NCBI GenBank assembly: GCA_002794775.1
Contig: NBAY01000165.1
Coordinates: 1 to 30,961 of the forward strand
Direction: 5' to 3'
Origin: Porodaedalea pini
Lineage: Eukaryota; Basidiomycota; Agaricomycetes; Hymenochaetales; Hymenochaetaceae
DNA length: 30,961 nucleotides
Every line of letters begins with the position of its first letter. Positions within the stretch are counted from its first letter, which is position 1. The notes under the pieces were generated by a model. That model had not been told where the DNA came from. It did not search any database and was given only the letters and a program-made list of their open reading frames with translations. This document shows positions 19,858-30,497 of this stretch, one piece after another. The translations under genes were made by a program, and so were the position numbers.

Positions 19858-22762
19858 ATGTCTTCAAGGCCTTTCAGAAATCATGTTACTCGCTTCGGTC
19901 TCTTACTTCTCGGGCTTGCCGTGCTTCCGCAGCTCGCGCTTGGGTCTCAGACAGTTCTGAACCTCGACAATGAGGTTTCCATCGCAGATGACATATTGAC
20001 AGCAGCACAGAATGCCAACACGATAAAGAGCTGCAGGTCGTGTCAGGCGCTACTCCTTCCGCTCAAGCGTCTCGCATCCATTGGCGACGGCAGCTTCGTT
20101 TCCACGATGACACGCATCTGCAAAGTGCGCAAGGTATAGACTTTTTATTCGTCACAGTTGCGGTCGTGCACAGTGTTTATTATTCGTGCTGCTCCCAGCT
20201 CCAGGACCCAGATATATGTGAAGGCGATATCGGAGCACAAGGTCCTATCATCGCCAACGCGTTGCGACGCATCTCTGTGAATGGTCGCACGTCGCGCCTT
20301 CTCTGCAACGCACTTTTCGGGATGTGCGATCAGGAGCCCGTGGAGCCGTACAATGTTACCTTTCCCGAAAGTCACCCCGAAGAAAGCTTAGCGAGGGGGA
20401 AGGCGGTGCCACTCGGACGTAAACCATTTCAGGTGGTGCATCTTAGCGACGTGCACATTGATCGCGAGTACTTGGTAAGTGGTTTTCTCGTACTCTTCTG
20501 ATTTATCTTTCCTGTGTGTCAATTAACTTCTCTCTCGTGGTGTAGGTGGGCTCAGAGGCGAACTGCACGAAGTACATTTGCTGCAGAGATTTCTCGTCGG
20601 GTGAGGATGAGACAGATGGCGACGTCATACATCCCGCGGAACCATTTGGCAACAGACGTTGCGACTCTCCTATCAGACTCGCGAACAGCATGTTGCATGC
20701 CATAAACGAATTGGTCCCAGACGCTCGTTTCACTATTTCGAGTGGCGACGTCGTTGACCGTGCGTTTTCAGAATTCTGACGGAGTACGCTTTAGCTAAAG
20801 CAACTTTACAGATGCCAATTGGCTTCTCACTCAAGAGTAAGTGCCCATTTGTATATTTCATCCAATTTCTTGGAGTTTATGTTCTACTAGTACCGTCGAA
20901 GATGGGTTGCACGGCTTCCACGAACAACTGTTTGCGAACCTTTCTGCCACCAATGCGTTTTATGGATCCATCGGTGTGTCCTCCTTTGATTTATCGTTGG
21001 TCACACGACTGACGGCTTCGTATCTCCAGGCAACCAGTAAGATGCGCTTATCCTGAAACTATCGCGGTCGAAACATAACAATTTGTCCTTTTAGTGACGC
21101 ATATCCGACGAATGATTTTCCTCGTTCGACATCTGATGAGCCTGATGCGTCTAAATGGGTGTTCGACCTGTTAAGCAGCGATTGGGAGGTGGGTTTCGAA
21201 GAATTTCTAATGATAATCTCCTATGTTTACGTCTTGCTCCGATATCGACAGCGTTGGATAGGCGAGTCCGGGGTATCGTCTGTACAACATAGGTCGGGGT
21301 CGTACGCGGTTGTGCATCCAGGAACAAATTTGAAGTAAGAGATCTTAGCTTTCATTAACGAACTTCTGCTGACTTTGATGAAGACTAATTTCTGTCAACA
21401 CGCAATACTGGTACAAGTTCAAGTGAGGTTTTTTTTTCAATGATGACCGCTGTTTTAATACTCATTACGGACACGCCTCTGAAGTTTCTGGATCTATGAC
21501 AGCGATGAATTCCAGTGCGTTAGCGAGACGTATCCTCATCCAAAGAATAGAGTTAATATATCCCGCAGACCCGATCCGAATGGCATCCTGTCGTTCCTTG
21601 TCTCTGAGCTCGATGCGGCAGAGAAAGCAGGTCAGCGTGCGTGGATTTTCGCCCATATACCTCCAGGCACGAGCGATACCATGCGCGATCAGGTTTGTGT
21701 TTGGGTCTTCTGTTTCAATTGTAATAAAACACAAAGCTTACCTTCTGGATCAACCAGTCAAATTACTATAATCAAATTGTACAACGCTATCGCACCACAA
21801 TTGCAGGCCAGTTTTTTGGACACACGCACTTGGACCAGTTCCAGATCGCATACACGAATTACTCGGATCAGAGAGTGGGAACAGCAATGAGTTTCGGCCT
21901 TATTGCGCCGTCTTTAACTCCGACAAGTACGTTGCACTTCGCTGCCTGACTTTTCTTGCACTAATTCTACCTTCGGCTCTATGAATAGACGGGAATCCTG
22001 CGTTCACCGTGTACGATGTTGATCCTGATACGTATGACATCATGGATGCTAAGGTCTATATTGGTGAGTCTCCCTTGCGTCGTACTTCGCTTGAAATTGT
22101 GACTTAAGTGGATTTCTGGGTAGCAAACATGACCAAGCCGTCTTACCATGACGAACGTATGTATGGTTTTGCGTTTTACTTGATGACATGATCTGAAAAC
22201 TGGTCCATGGATAATAGCCGAGTGGAAGCTTTACTACAGCGCACGCGCCACTTATGGTCCTCTCGTCGCTTCCCTCTCTTCCTCATCCTCGTCATCCCCG
22301 GATCGAGCGTCCTTCCCTTCATCCGCTCCACTTGACGCGCCGTTCTGGCATAGCCTAACGGAGGTCTTTGAGTCTGATAACACTACTTTCACAAAGTACC
22401 TCGAACGCATGACGCGTAGTGCGTGGACCCGGAGATGCGGAGAGAAGTGTCGTAACATAACGATATGCGATATGCGGGCGATGCGTGCAGAAGATAGCTG
22501 CGTATGTGGCTTTTTTTTTTTGATTTGTTTGGCCCGCTTGTTCGAGGAGGATTTCTGACGTTGAGTTATGTAGTTTCAACAAAGTTTGAACGAGATCATC
22601 ATCCCGCCTCCTGGTCGGCAGAGTAGTCCTGTATTTGAACCTGACGATCAGGAGACGGAGGCGTCGTCGGAGCTTGACGCTCACAATGCATGCGAGGGTA
22701 GCACGGTCCCTCTCATCATGCGGAGGCTAGTTGCATGGGCGCATTTAGAAGTCGAGAACTAA
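19858..22762 (+). CDS. Acid sphingomyelinase-like phosphodiesterase (saposin-B plus metallophosphoesterase)
   Basis: Sixteen exons: 19858-20133, 20199-20474, 20546-20759, 20812-20836, 20891-20973, 21030-21036, 21095-21188, 21252-21334, 21384-21422, 21485-21514, 21569-21692, 21758-21926, 21989-22063, 22124-22156, 22218-22501 and 22574-22762. They sum to 2001 nt, 666 residues. Residues 1 to about 29 form a signal peptide. A saposin-B-like region (SCRSCQALL, RICKV, DICEG, LLCNALFGMC) follows. The calcineurin-like phosphoesterase shows all dimetal motifs: SDVHID (Asp176, His178), SGDVVDH (Asp252), GNHD (Asn293, His294), AHIPPG (His405) and GHTHLDQF (His439, His441). The family cleaves sphingomyelin or related phosphodiesters in secretory or lysosomal compartments; the substrate here is inferred. 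The C-terminal Cys cluster (RRCGEKC, ICDM, DSC) also fits. Exon 6 has only 7 nt and exon 4 only 25 nt; both are required by the conserved motifs. The exon 2 acceptor could instead be 20204. Confidence 0.88.
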
Positions 22763-23009
22763 TATTCGGATATGGACACCATAGATCGACTATGCTACAA
22801 GCTTCAGTAATTGTTGAACTCTTTCTTAGTCATCATTCTGAATGTTTTGCTTGCTTGTAATATATAATTGTGTACTATACTCTCCGTGGGACGACAAGGA
22901 AAAGATTGGGGGCTCGTTCCATAATCGTGACTGGGATACGGTTGACCAGCCCTTACGAGTACTCCTACATATGCATTTATAAAAATTAAATCGGTATTTG
23001 GTGGAATTA
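22763..23009. other. Convergent 3' spacer, left end of tandem duplication
   Basis: It holds the 3' ends of the phosphodiesterase gene (+) and of the small-gene copy 1 (-). From about 22903 the sequence (AGATTGG(G/A)GGCTCGTT(C/T)CATAAT) recurs at 23682, marking the left limit of the tandem duplication. Nothing else was recognised. Confidence 0.45.
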
Positions 23010-23464
23010 TCATTTGGCAGGTCTGACAACGGGCTTGTTGACAATGGACGACTTAGTTATTCCGCCCCTCGGAAGAAAGCGAGGGACCGGACTTCCAAAT
23101 TATTAAGTAGCAGAAAGGGACGTGAGTCAACGGAAGAATAGCTCACACTGTATCTTCTACTTCAGGTGCAGGAGCTGCTTCTGCGCCCGCACCTCTGTCA
23201 GCGGGTTCTTTGCTGAAGGATTTTGTCAGATGATACTCGGGGTTCGTTGAAATTTTAGCTCACGCCGCTTCAGGGCTTTGCTTTGCTGGCTCGACTGCTT
23301 CACCGTGAAGAGCTTCTTGCGGTGCAGCGTCAGGTCTGATCGATGCATCCGCCACGGATCTGAGACCGGATTGATCAGGGATAGGTAAGAAACAAACAAA
23401 AGCTTTGATTGTCTGACTCGTCGTTGACAGGCATAAGCCCTTGGTGTTCAGGATCCTTGTCCAT
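23010..23464 (-). pseudogene. Small disordered-protein gene, copy 1, splice acceptor lost
   Basis: Exon equivalents in transcription order: 23464-23418, 23359-23264, 23212-23147 and 23061-23010. They match copy 2 in phase and in coding sense, starting MDKDPEHQ and ending KPVVRPAK before TGA. The product would be about 86 residues, rich in Glu, Ala, Pro and Asp. Two splice signals are damaged relative to copy 2. The first donor reads GTCAGA instead of GTGAGT, and the last acceptor reads GGGGCGG instead of GGGGCAG, so the invariant AG is gone. Unless a cryptic site is used the last exon is not joined. Exon reading frames are still intact, which suggests recent loss or use of an alternative acceptor. 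Function unknown. Confidence 0.45.
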
Positions 23465-23813
23465 GCTGTTCTTTGGTCAATCGTTGTAGGGTCGAAGATC
23501 TAGAGATCTTCTCGTGAAACAGGAAACACAGCTGCGACTAATGGGGCAATGGAAATGGCGTGTTGTATTTTCCGTAGTGTACTGTTTGTTAATCATGTGA
23601 AAGTCTAGGTTATGCTACAGCAGAACAGTTGTGGGTTCCTTCAGCTTAAAGAGATGAACCGTACACAAGAGATGTTAAGTCAAAGATTGGAGGCTCGTTT
23701 CATAATTGCACATTGGGACATGACAGCAATAAACCGGTTGGTAAAATCTTTACAAGTTCTCCGAGTCCTCCTGTCTGTATCTACGAAAATGAATTTGGTC
23801 TTCGCTGGTATTA

Positions 23814-24318
23814 TCATTTAGCGGGTCTGACTTTGGGATCATTAATGGACGGCTTGGTTGTCGGCCTGGATATTCTGCCCCTCGGAAGAAAGTGAGGGAC
23901 CGGACTCCCGCATCGTTAGCAGAAGGGGACGTGAATCAGTGGGACAGCAACTCACGCTGTATCTTCCACTTCAGGCGTGGGAGCTGCTTCTGTTTCCGCA
24001 CCTCCTTCAGTGGATTCATTGCTAAAGCATTTTGTCAGATGATGCAGGATGATACTCGATGAATACATATCCTTGTTGGAGGTTTGTTAAATAAAACTAT
24101 CACTCACGCCACTTCAGGCCTTTGCTTTGCTGGCTCGACTACTTCACCACGACGACTCGGAGCGTCTTGCCGTGCTGCATCAGGTGTAATCGATGCATCC
24201 GGTACGGATCTGTGACCGTATCGATCAGGGACAGGTAAGAAATAAAACGGAAGCGGCTTTGACCGACTCACTCTTCGTCGCCAGGCTTGGGTTCTTGGTG
24301 TTCAGGATCCTTGTCCAT
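23814..24318 (-). CDS. Small acidic disordered protein, four exons, copy 2
   Basis: In transcription order the exons are 24318-24272, 24209-24108, 24021-23956 and 23874-23814, all with GT-AG introns (donors GTGAGT three times). They sum to 276 nt, 91 residues. The protein starts MDKDPEHQEPKPGDEE and ends NDPKVRPAK. It is dominated by Glu, Pro, Ala, Asp and Lys, with no hydrophobic core, signal peptide or cysteine, so it is probably intrinsically disordered. All three intron phases match those of copy 1. Between the copies introns have diverged with indels while exon lengths differ only by whole codons, which supports coding function. No exon exceeds 102 nt, so simple ORF calling misses the gene. 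I do not recognise the family. Confidence 0.62.
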
Positions 24319-25328
24319 GCTGTTCTTTGGTCAGTCGTTGTAGGGTCGAAGAGATCGTTCTCGGGATGTAAAGCAGGAAACACAGCTACGACCAAAGCTG
24401 TAGCAATCAATGGACGCGATAGATAACCGATCTGGTCAGTTCACAATAAATGCCTTCGTAGATCACCGGACGAGAAGCTCTTAGAAGAGTCGAAACAGGG
24501 TGGGCAACCTCAGATATTGAACTACAACTTAGCATCTGGAACCTTAGCCCGAAATTCTTTATTCATTGCATTTGCACGATCAATTTACCGATATTAGTGG
24601 ACTTAACTTTCGGTATAAGGTAAAACCCGCCTCTCCGGCGCTTCAGATAAGGTCCAACAAGGTGCTTGAGAAGGATGTTGGGGGAGCTTTTACACTTATG
24701 AAGCAAGCCGGTCAATCGGAATACGCTCCTCTGCAAAGCATGTTAGGCAGTCTCTTGCTTTACCATCATACGTTGTTGCTCGCTGGTCTTCCACCCGCCC
24801 ACCGACTTTCTGCCATCAAGGCATCCCTATCTGTTGCTCATGTATGCATTCACGGCCATAATGCGATTGCGTCTGTGCTGGTGCTGGTGCCCCTGACCAT
24901 GAATGACTATAGCACAATCCCTTGTTCTCCTGCTCCACAGTGCACTAGCAACGTTCCCTCTTGTGCACACCGACAGTAGTGCTGCTGTTCGGTCCTTCCA
25001 TTTTATTTGCTGAGATTGAAGAAGTGGTAATCCTTCGTCGCACACCCGGCCAATAGACACTGGCACAGGGGACAGGTATCGGTGAGGCTGGAAATATTCG
25101 TTGTAAAACAAGACGGGCGCTATGCCAGTTTCAATGCAAGTTCATCCTTGCAGGGGCTCGGCCGAACATACAAACCGTACTCTCCTCTTGCTATTGAAAA
25201 ATATTAGACACAATTAGCACTAAAGCTGATTCCGCAAGGACTCGCCTGTTACTCTCCTCGTTCTAGATGCTACATATGTCAGGCTAGATTAGTAAGAAGC
25301 TACTGATTTATGCATCAAAAGAACTTAC
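24319..25328. other. Intergenic region without supported gene
   Basis: It includes the promoter side of small-gene copy 2 and the 3' side of the NLR gene. A 137-codon open frame at 24566-24979 (+) and a short upstream frame at about 24469-24592 have no recognised domain and no clear splice or promoter context. They could be a relic of an unknown gene. Confidence 0.4.
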
Positions 25329-28300
25329 TCATTGAAAGGGGTTGAAGCATTCCTGCCAGCGTGCGCCATAAGCAGCATCTCTGAAACTTAGTCTGGTCGA
25401 AAATGCACAACTAAAAACGGCCGTATTTTGAGGACGCCAGAGTGAAGGGCGAAGATCAGGAGGAACCCATAAGAGCAGCTCGCGCTGTCCGCCACATATC
25501 CATCCGTTTTCAGCCAAGGCCCAGTTCGTGTGCACCTCGAAAGGCCCGGAAGCGACCTCTCTGCCTTGTGTGTCCCAGACCCTGATCGTGTGATCCTCAG
25601 AGCCCGAGACGATGTGCGTGCCATCCGGCGAGAAAGCAACGGACTCGATGCCAGCAGTATGCCCTTCAAAGGGTCCAGAGACAACTTCCCCGCTCTGCAC
25701 GTCCCAAACCCTGACCGTCTTATCCCAAGATCCCGAGACAACCCGTTTCCCGTCCGGAGAAAAGGTGACAGACATGATGTAGTTCGTGTGTCCTTTGAAA
25801 GGCCCGGAAATGATATCCCCGCTCTGCGCGTCCCAGATTCTAATCGTGTTATCCCAAGATCCCGAAACTACACGCATTCCATCAGGTGAAAAGGCTACAG
25901 ACATGATGCTGTCCGTGTGTCCTTTGAACGAGCCAGAAACGACTTCCCCACTCTGCACATCCCAAATCTTGATCGTCTTATCCCAAGATCCCGAAAGTAT
26001 GCGTGTTCCGTCAGGTGAGAAGGCCACGGACATGATACCGTCCGTGTGGCCTTCAAAAGGCCCGGAAACAACCTCCCCACTCTGCGCATCCCAAATCTTG
26101 ATCGTCTTATCCCAAGATCCCGAGGCGACCCATTTGCCATCTAGCGAGAAGGCGACCGAATTGATAGCCTCCAAGTGCCCCTCGAAAGGCCCGGAAACGG
26201 AAACGGCCACCCCACTCTGTGCATCCCAGACTCTGACTGTCTTATCCCAGGATCCCGAGACTAAGTGCTTGCCATCCGGCGAGAAGGCAACGGATGTGAC
26301 AGTGTCTAAGTGCCCTTCAAAAGGCCCAGAAACGCCATCACCGTTCCACGCGTCCCAGACCCTGATAGTCTTATCCCAAGATCCCGAGGCGACCTGTTTC
26401 CCGTCCGAAGAGAAGGCAACGGACTTAACACAGTTTCTGTGTCCCTCGAAAGGCCTAAGAAGAACCTCGCCACTATGTGCATCCCAGACCCTGAGTGTCT
26501 TATCCCAAGACCCCGAGACGATATGTCTGCCGTCAGGCGAGAAGGCAACAGACATGACGGTGCTTGCATGCCCTTCAAAAGGACCAGAGACAATCTCTCC
26601 GCACTGCATATCCCAGACTATGATTGTATTATTACGGGAACCGGAGACTACGCGCTTGCCGTCAGGTGAGAAGGCAATGGATGTAACGCTATCTCTGTGC
26701 TCGAAAGGTCTGAGGACGATCTTCCCACTTCGTGCATCCCACACTCTGATTGTCTGATCCCTGGAGCCCGACACGATGCGTGTGCCATCCATTGAGAAGA
26801 CGACAGACCAGATTTCATCTGTATGACCTTCAAAAGGCCCGCACACAACCTCCCCATTGTTCACATCCCAGATTCTGATTGTTCTATCATCAGAGCCCGA
26901 GACGATGTGTGTTCCATCAGGCGAAAAGGCAACTGACATGACGCCCGCCGTATGTCCTTCAAAAGGTCTAGAAGCGGCAGTCCCATTCAGCGAATCCCAG
27001 ACTCTGATTGTCCTATCCTTGGAGCCAGAGATGATGCGTGTGCCGTCTGGTGAGAAAGCGACCGACCAGACTTCATCCGTGTGCCCTTCAAAAGGCCCGA
27101 CTGCGACCTCTCCATTCTCCACATTCCAGACTCTAATAGTTCTATCGTCGGAGCCCGAGACGATTTTTGTACCGTCAGGAGAGAAGGCGATGGAATTGAC
27201 GCAGTCCGTATGCCCCTCGAAAGGCTCGGAAATAGCTTCGCCACTCTGTGCATCCCAGACTCTGATTGTCTTATCCTTCGAACCCGAGACTATGCGCATT
27301 CCGTCAGGTGAGTAGACAACAGAGAAGACCTCATCCGTGTGCCCTTCTAATACCTTCAGCCACTGTGCTGGTGATCTGGTACCTCTTTGTTCTACCTGCA
27401 ACACGGAGGACGTTTGCTTCGAGTAATGAGCTGCGACCTCTGACTCATCCTTCATAAAAGGCAGCATCGAGAGATATATATGAGGTGTACTTTGTGCAAT
27501 GGGTACAGCAAACATAATCGCAAGTCTGCTAGCATCCCTTAAGAATGATGAGATATCTGCGTTGGGCTTTTTATCAAATCAGTCGCATATTCTCATGGAT
27601 ATGTTCGCGCACTGACCATAGCCCACGTGCTTGCGTCGAGAAGTGCTTGACCAGCAAGACGGCCAAAGGTTTTCAACAGACTAAGAACTTCAAACCAGTA
27701 CAGCAGACGCAGGTGAATAAACCCTGACAATGTATCGAGCAAATCAGAAGAAAATGGAACATCAAGGACATGCTGAGCCCAGAAAAGGCATGCGTATTCC
27801 AAATGTGACGGTATTTTATTTCTGATACGGTCTTCAAGTCCTGGAACGTCCTCATTAAAGACGAAGGACGTCTCGAGGTCGCAAATATTGAAGCGAAGCA
27901 TGACCTCCATGATAGCAAGGCACCGGGTAGCGATAATTTTTTTATGGGCTGAGGTATCAATGAACCACGGGTCTGCAGAGCGCTCCGGTGATAAAAGGAA
28001 GTCGGAAAATGACACATGAAGAAGACTGATGGGATTTCCTGGTGTGTATGCAAGCAAGCATCGAAGCTTTGATAGAATGAGATGGGATGGCTCGTCGGTT
28101 GGAAAGCCTAGAATCCCATCGACGGCCTTATTGGAAAGCGGGGTCTTGCTGAAAAGGAGTAGCGCAAATACTTTTGCAAAGCGAGCTCTGGATCCGACAT
28201 CTTCCCACGTAATCCCCGAGCTGCTAAGCACGGTAGCATACAGCTCGTCGAGGCCAAAGCGAGCGAGGGACTGTGAATTTGAGACCAGTTCCTTCAGCTT

Positions 28301-30497
28301 TCTAAACGGATTGTCGCTGCCTGAAACCAGTTTTACCGCAGTGGACGCCCAAATGAAAAGACCTCCTGCAGCGTTGCCGAGTAATGCTAAATTTGCATCC
28401 CAAGGCCAATCCTTCGGAATTTCCACCTCCGGGTCTGTCTTAACTATCTCGTGCATCTCGTGGCGTATGTATTCGAGGACGTCACGGCGACTGTCGTCCG
28501 AAGTGTAATCGAGCTCGATTTCATGGACAGAATTCGTATGAGCCGACAGGGCCCTTACGATGTCGTTTTCCGGTCGACTTGTAATAAGGAAACGGAAGTT
28601 AGAAGGAAGCTTTGGAAATTCATTCCTTAAGAGACGCATAAGGTCTTTACGAGTTTCGAGCGTGCCGCACTCGTCCAACGCGTCAAGGACGATGACGATA
28701 GGTCCCTGAACGGAAACGGCGGCGGCTTTGAGTGGACCTAATAGGAGCTTCTCAAATTGAGTCGTGGCAGAAGCCATAGCGATGCCATTGTCCTGCTCAA
28801 CAGCTGCAGCGATATGGGTCGCAATAGAGGAATCGAACGAAGCTAGTGCAAAAGCAATGGTGCGAATGACAGAGGATGGTTGACTTTTTCCTCGTTCAAA
28901 GGATAGAAAGGCTCCAAGACGATATAACCCACGAAAGTATTCTGCAATGGTCATGCTGACCGTGCTTTTGCCAGAACCTGCAACACCATACAACCAAACG
29001 ATGTTTTGGTCCGTCTCCGCTAGCAAAAGGTCAGTAATTTGCTGTCGAGTCTTGATTCGTGTTCCAGGAAGACACATAGGACGGCCAAATGCGTCCGTCG
29101 GACTTGGATTGAGTGCTTGTTGTAGCACTGAGTGAACATAATTCAATGTAGGCCAACGACCAAAAAGGGCTGGAACGTACATAAAACATCTACTTTTCGG
29201 GACACTCGTGCCGAAACAAAGGCAGCGTAAAGAATATTGCCGGAGTCGAGTGCTTTCCTGAGGTCTGTCAACGACTTTTCAAACTCTCCGATCTTTCCTT
29301 CGCTGCTAAGGTCAAGCATCCGTCCTGAGCAAAAGTCATACTCTGGCCAAGATCTGTTTAGACAGACGGACTCACCAGCAAACCCATGACGGGCGTATTG
29401 TCGAACAAATAGGCAGCATTCAATGGTTTGCTTCAAAAGTTCGACAATAGTCTGTTCGAGACTCCGAACTTTGTCCGGAAGAGAATGGGTATCACAGATG
29501 AAGTCGAAAGCTTCTTCCATCGTGCGAACCAGACCGACGATTCTCTTATCTGCTTCGTACTGCTTCGAAACAGACTGCAAGAAAGAACCATTTAGGACTA
29601 TTACAACATGCAATCTGCCGGCGTACCCTGTAGAGAGCTACGGTCACTTGCCATGCCGCATTAAGATATGGGTGGATCTAGTCGTACTTATAGATCAACA
29701 GTCGACGCCATGAAAAAGAAGATTTACTTTTGATACGTCATCCATAAATCCGACAAAACCATTGAGCCTTGAGATAAGGCTTCCGAGCGAATTGTACAGG
29801 TTGACTTCGTTCTGTTGAATGACTCCGTCGGCGATCGTGACCGTAGTGAGGTCTGCAGTGTCCGAGGAGCGCACAATCCCGCCTTGCTGAACATCTTGTC
29901 CGGCAGCCTTGATATCGATACCGGCGCGTGTTACCACATCGACAGCCTCGAGGCGCACATGTAAAACACCTGCGTGCGATGTAGATGCTTTCCCTGGGGG
30001 TGGACTAAGACTTAATTGGGCCACGTCTGGGTCAAGTTAGGCACAAGTCTGGGACCACGAGAACTAAGACTAAGGCTCTAGCTCACCCTCGTCATTGGCG
30101 CACTTCTCCAACAAGTCGGCGAGTTTGATGTCGACGCGACCAACATAAGGGTCTGATAACCAGACCGATTTGTGTTTGACTTTGATTGTGAGAACTTCGC
30201 TCGCATCTGACGAAGAACTGCATGCGCAGTGTTGAGTACTGATGTTCTCTAAAGGTGATTTGCTACACATATTTACAACGTTAGAGTGTCGTTCCAAGTG
30301 GGCGACAAATCCTTCTTGACTGCCCGCGTTTGCTTGCTGATGTCGCCGAGCTTCGCCTTCACGTAAAGGTCTGGCACCTTGCGATAAAGCTTTGACTCCC
30401 AAGTCACGTCATGAATGCGGATAACTACGGAGGATGTCAATACGTATAAGTCCGTGCAATGCAAAGACGTACTGTGCAGGGCATAGTGAGCGGACAT
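25329..30497 (-). CDS. C2-NACHT-WD40 STAND/NLR-type protein
   Basis: Nine exons in transcription order: 30497-30473, 30424-30277, 30217-30087, 30026-29728, 29677-29627, 29574-29376, 29324-29181, 29127-27613 and 27556-25329. They sum to 4740 nt, 1579 residues. Residues 1 to about 100 form a C2-like domain ([39 protein letters not shown]). Residues about 101-330 are helical ([13 protein letters not shown]). NACHT starts about 333, with P-loop GVAGSGKS (380-387), Walker [12 protein letters not shown] and sensor-like FLITSRPE. From about 900 there are 14 WD40 repeats and a divergent cap ([14 protein letters not shown]). This NLR-like architecture is known in fungi for nucleotide-driven oligomerisation and, in HET-D/HET-E relatives, heterokaryon incompatibility; a recognition role here is inference. 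A TATA box lies 127 bp upstream of the ATG. The exon 8 donor is the less common GTGCGC. Confidence 0.88.
25545..27350 (-). repeat. 14 tandem WD40 repeats, about 129 bp each
   Basis: Each unit encodes about 43 residues of the form [20 protein letters not shown], then VSGSxDxTIRVWDxxSGE. The copies are very similar in DNA and protein. The whole array lies in the last exon of the NLR gene. Unit 6 is one residue short (FEHRDS instead of FEGHxxx) and unit 9 is two residues long (VSVSGP). Variation is concentrated just after GH and around the VSGSxDxT turn. Confidence 0.9.

Larger units (their letters stand above)
22900..24415. repeat. Tandem direct duplication, two units of about 700-800 bp
   Basis: Copy 1 (about 22900-23545) and copy 2 (about 23680-24415) align over their whole length with substitutions and small indels. 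Landmarks are GCCCCTCGGAAGAAAG at 23064 and 23877, TTTTGTCAGATGAT near 23221 and 24030, TTTGCTTTGCTGGCTCGACT near 23276 and 24120, and TGTTCAGGATCCTTGTCCATG near 23445 and 24299. The offset grows from 779 to 854 bp because of indels in introns. Each unit carries one small four-exon gene on the minus strand. Confidence 0.8.

Noticed and set aside
25786..26757. 323-codon plus-strand frame and several 120-codon frames opposite the WD40 array
   Set aside because: They are antisense shadows of the repeat array; periodic codon usage of the minus-strand repeats keeps other frames open.
25545..27350. Regular 129-bp repeats resembling a satellite or CRISPR-like array
   Set aside because: The period is exactly 43 codons and encodes WD40 units; there are no spacers or short repeats, and the organism is a eukaryote.
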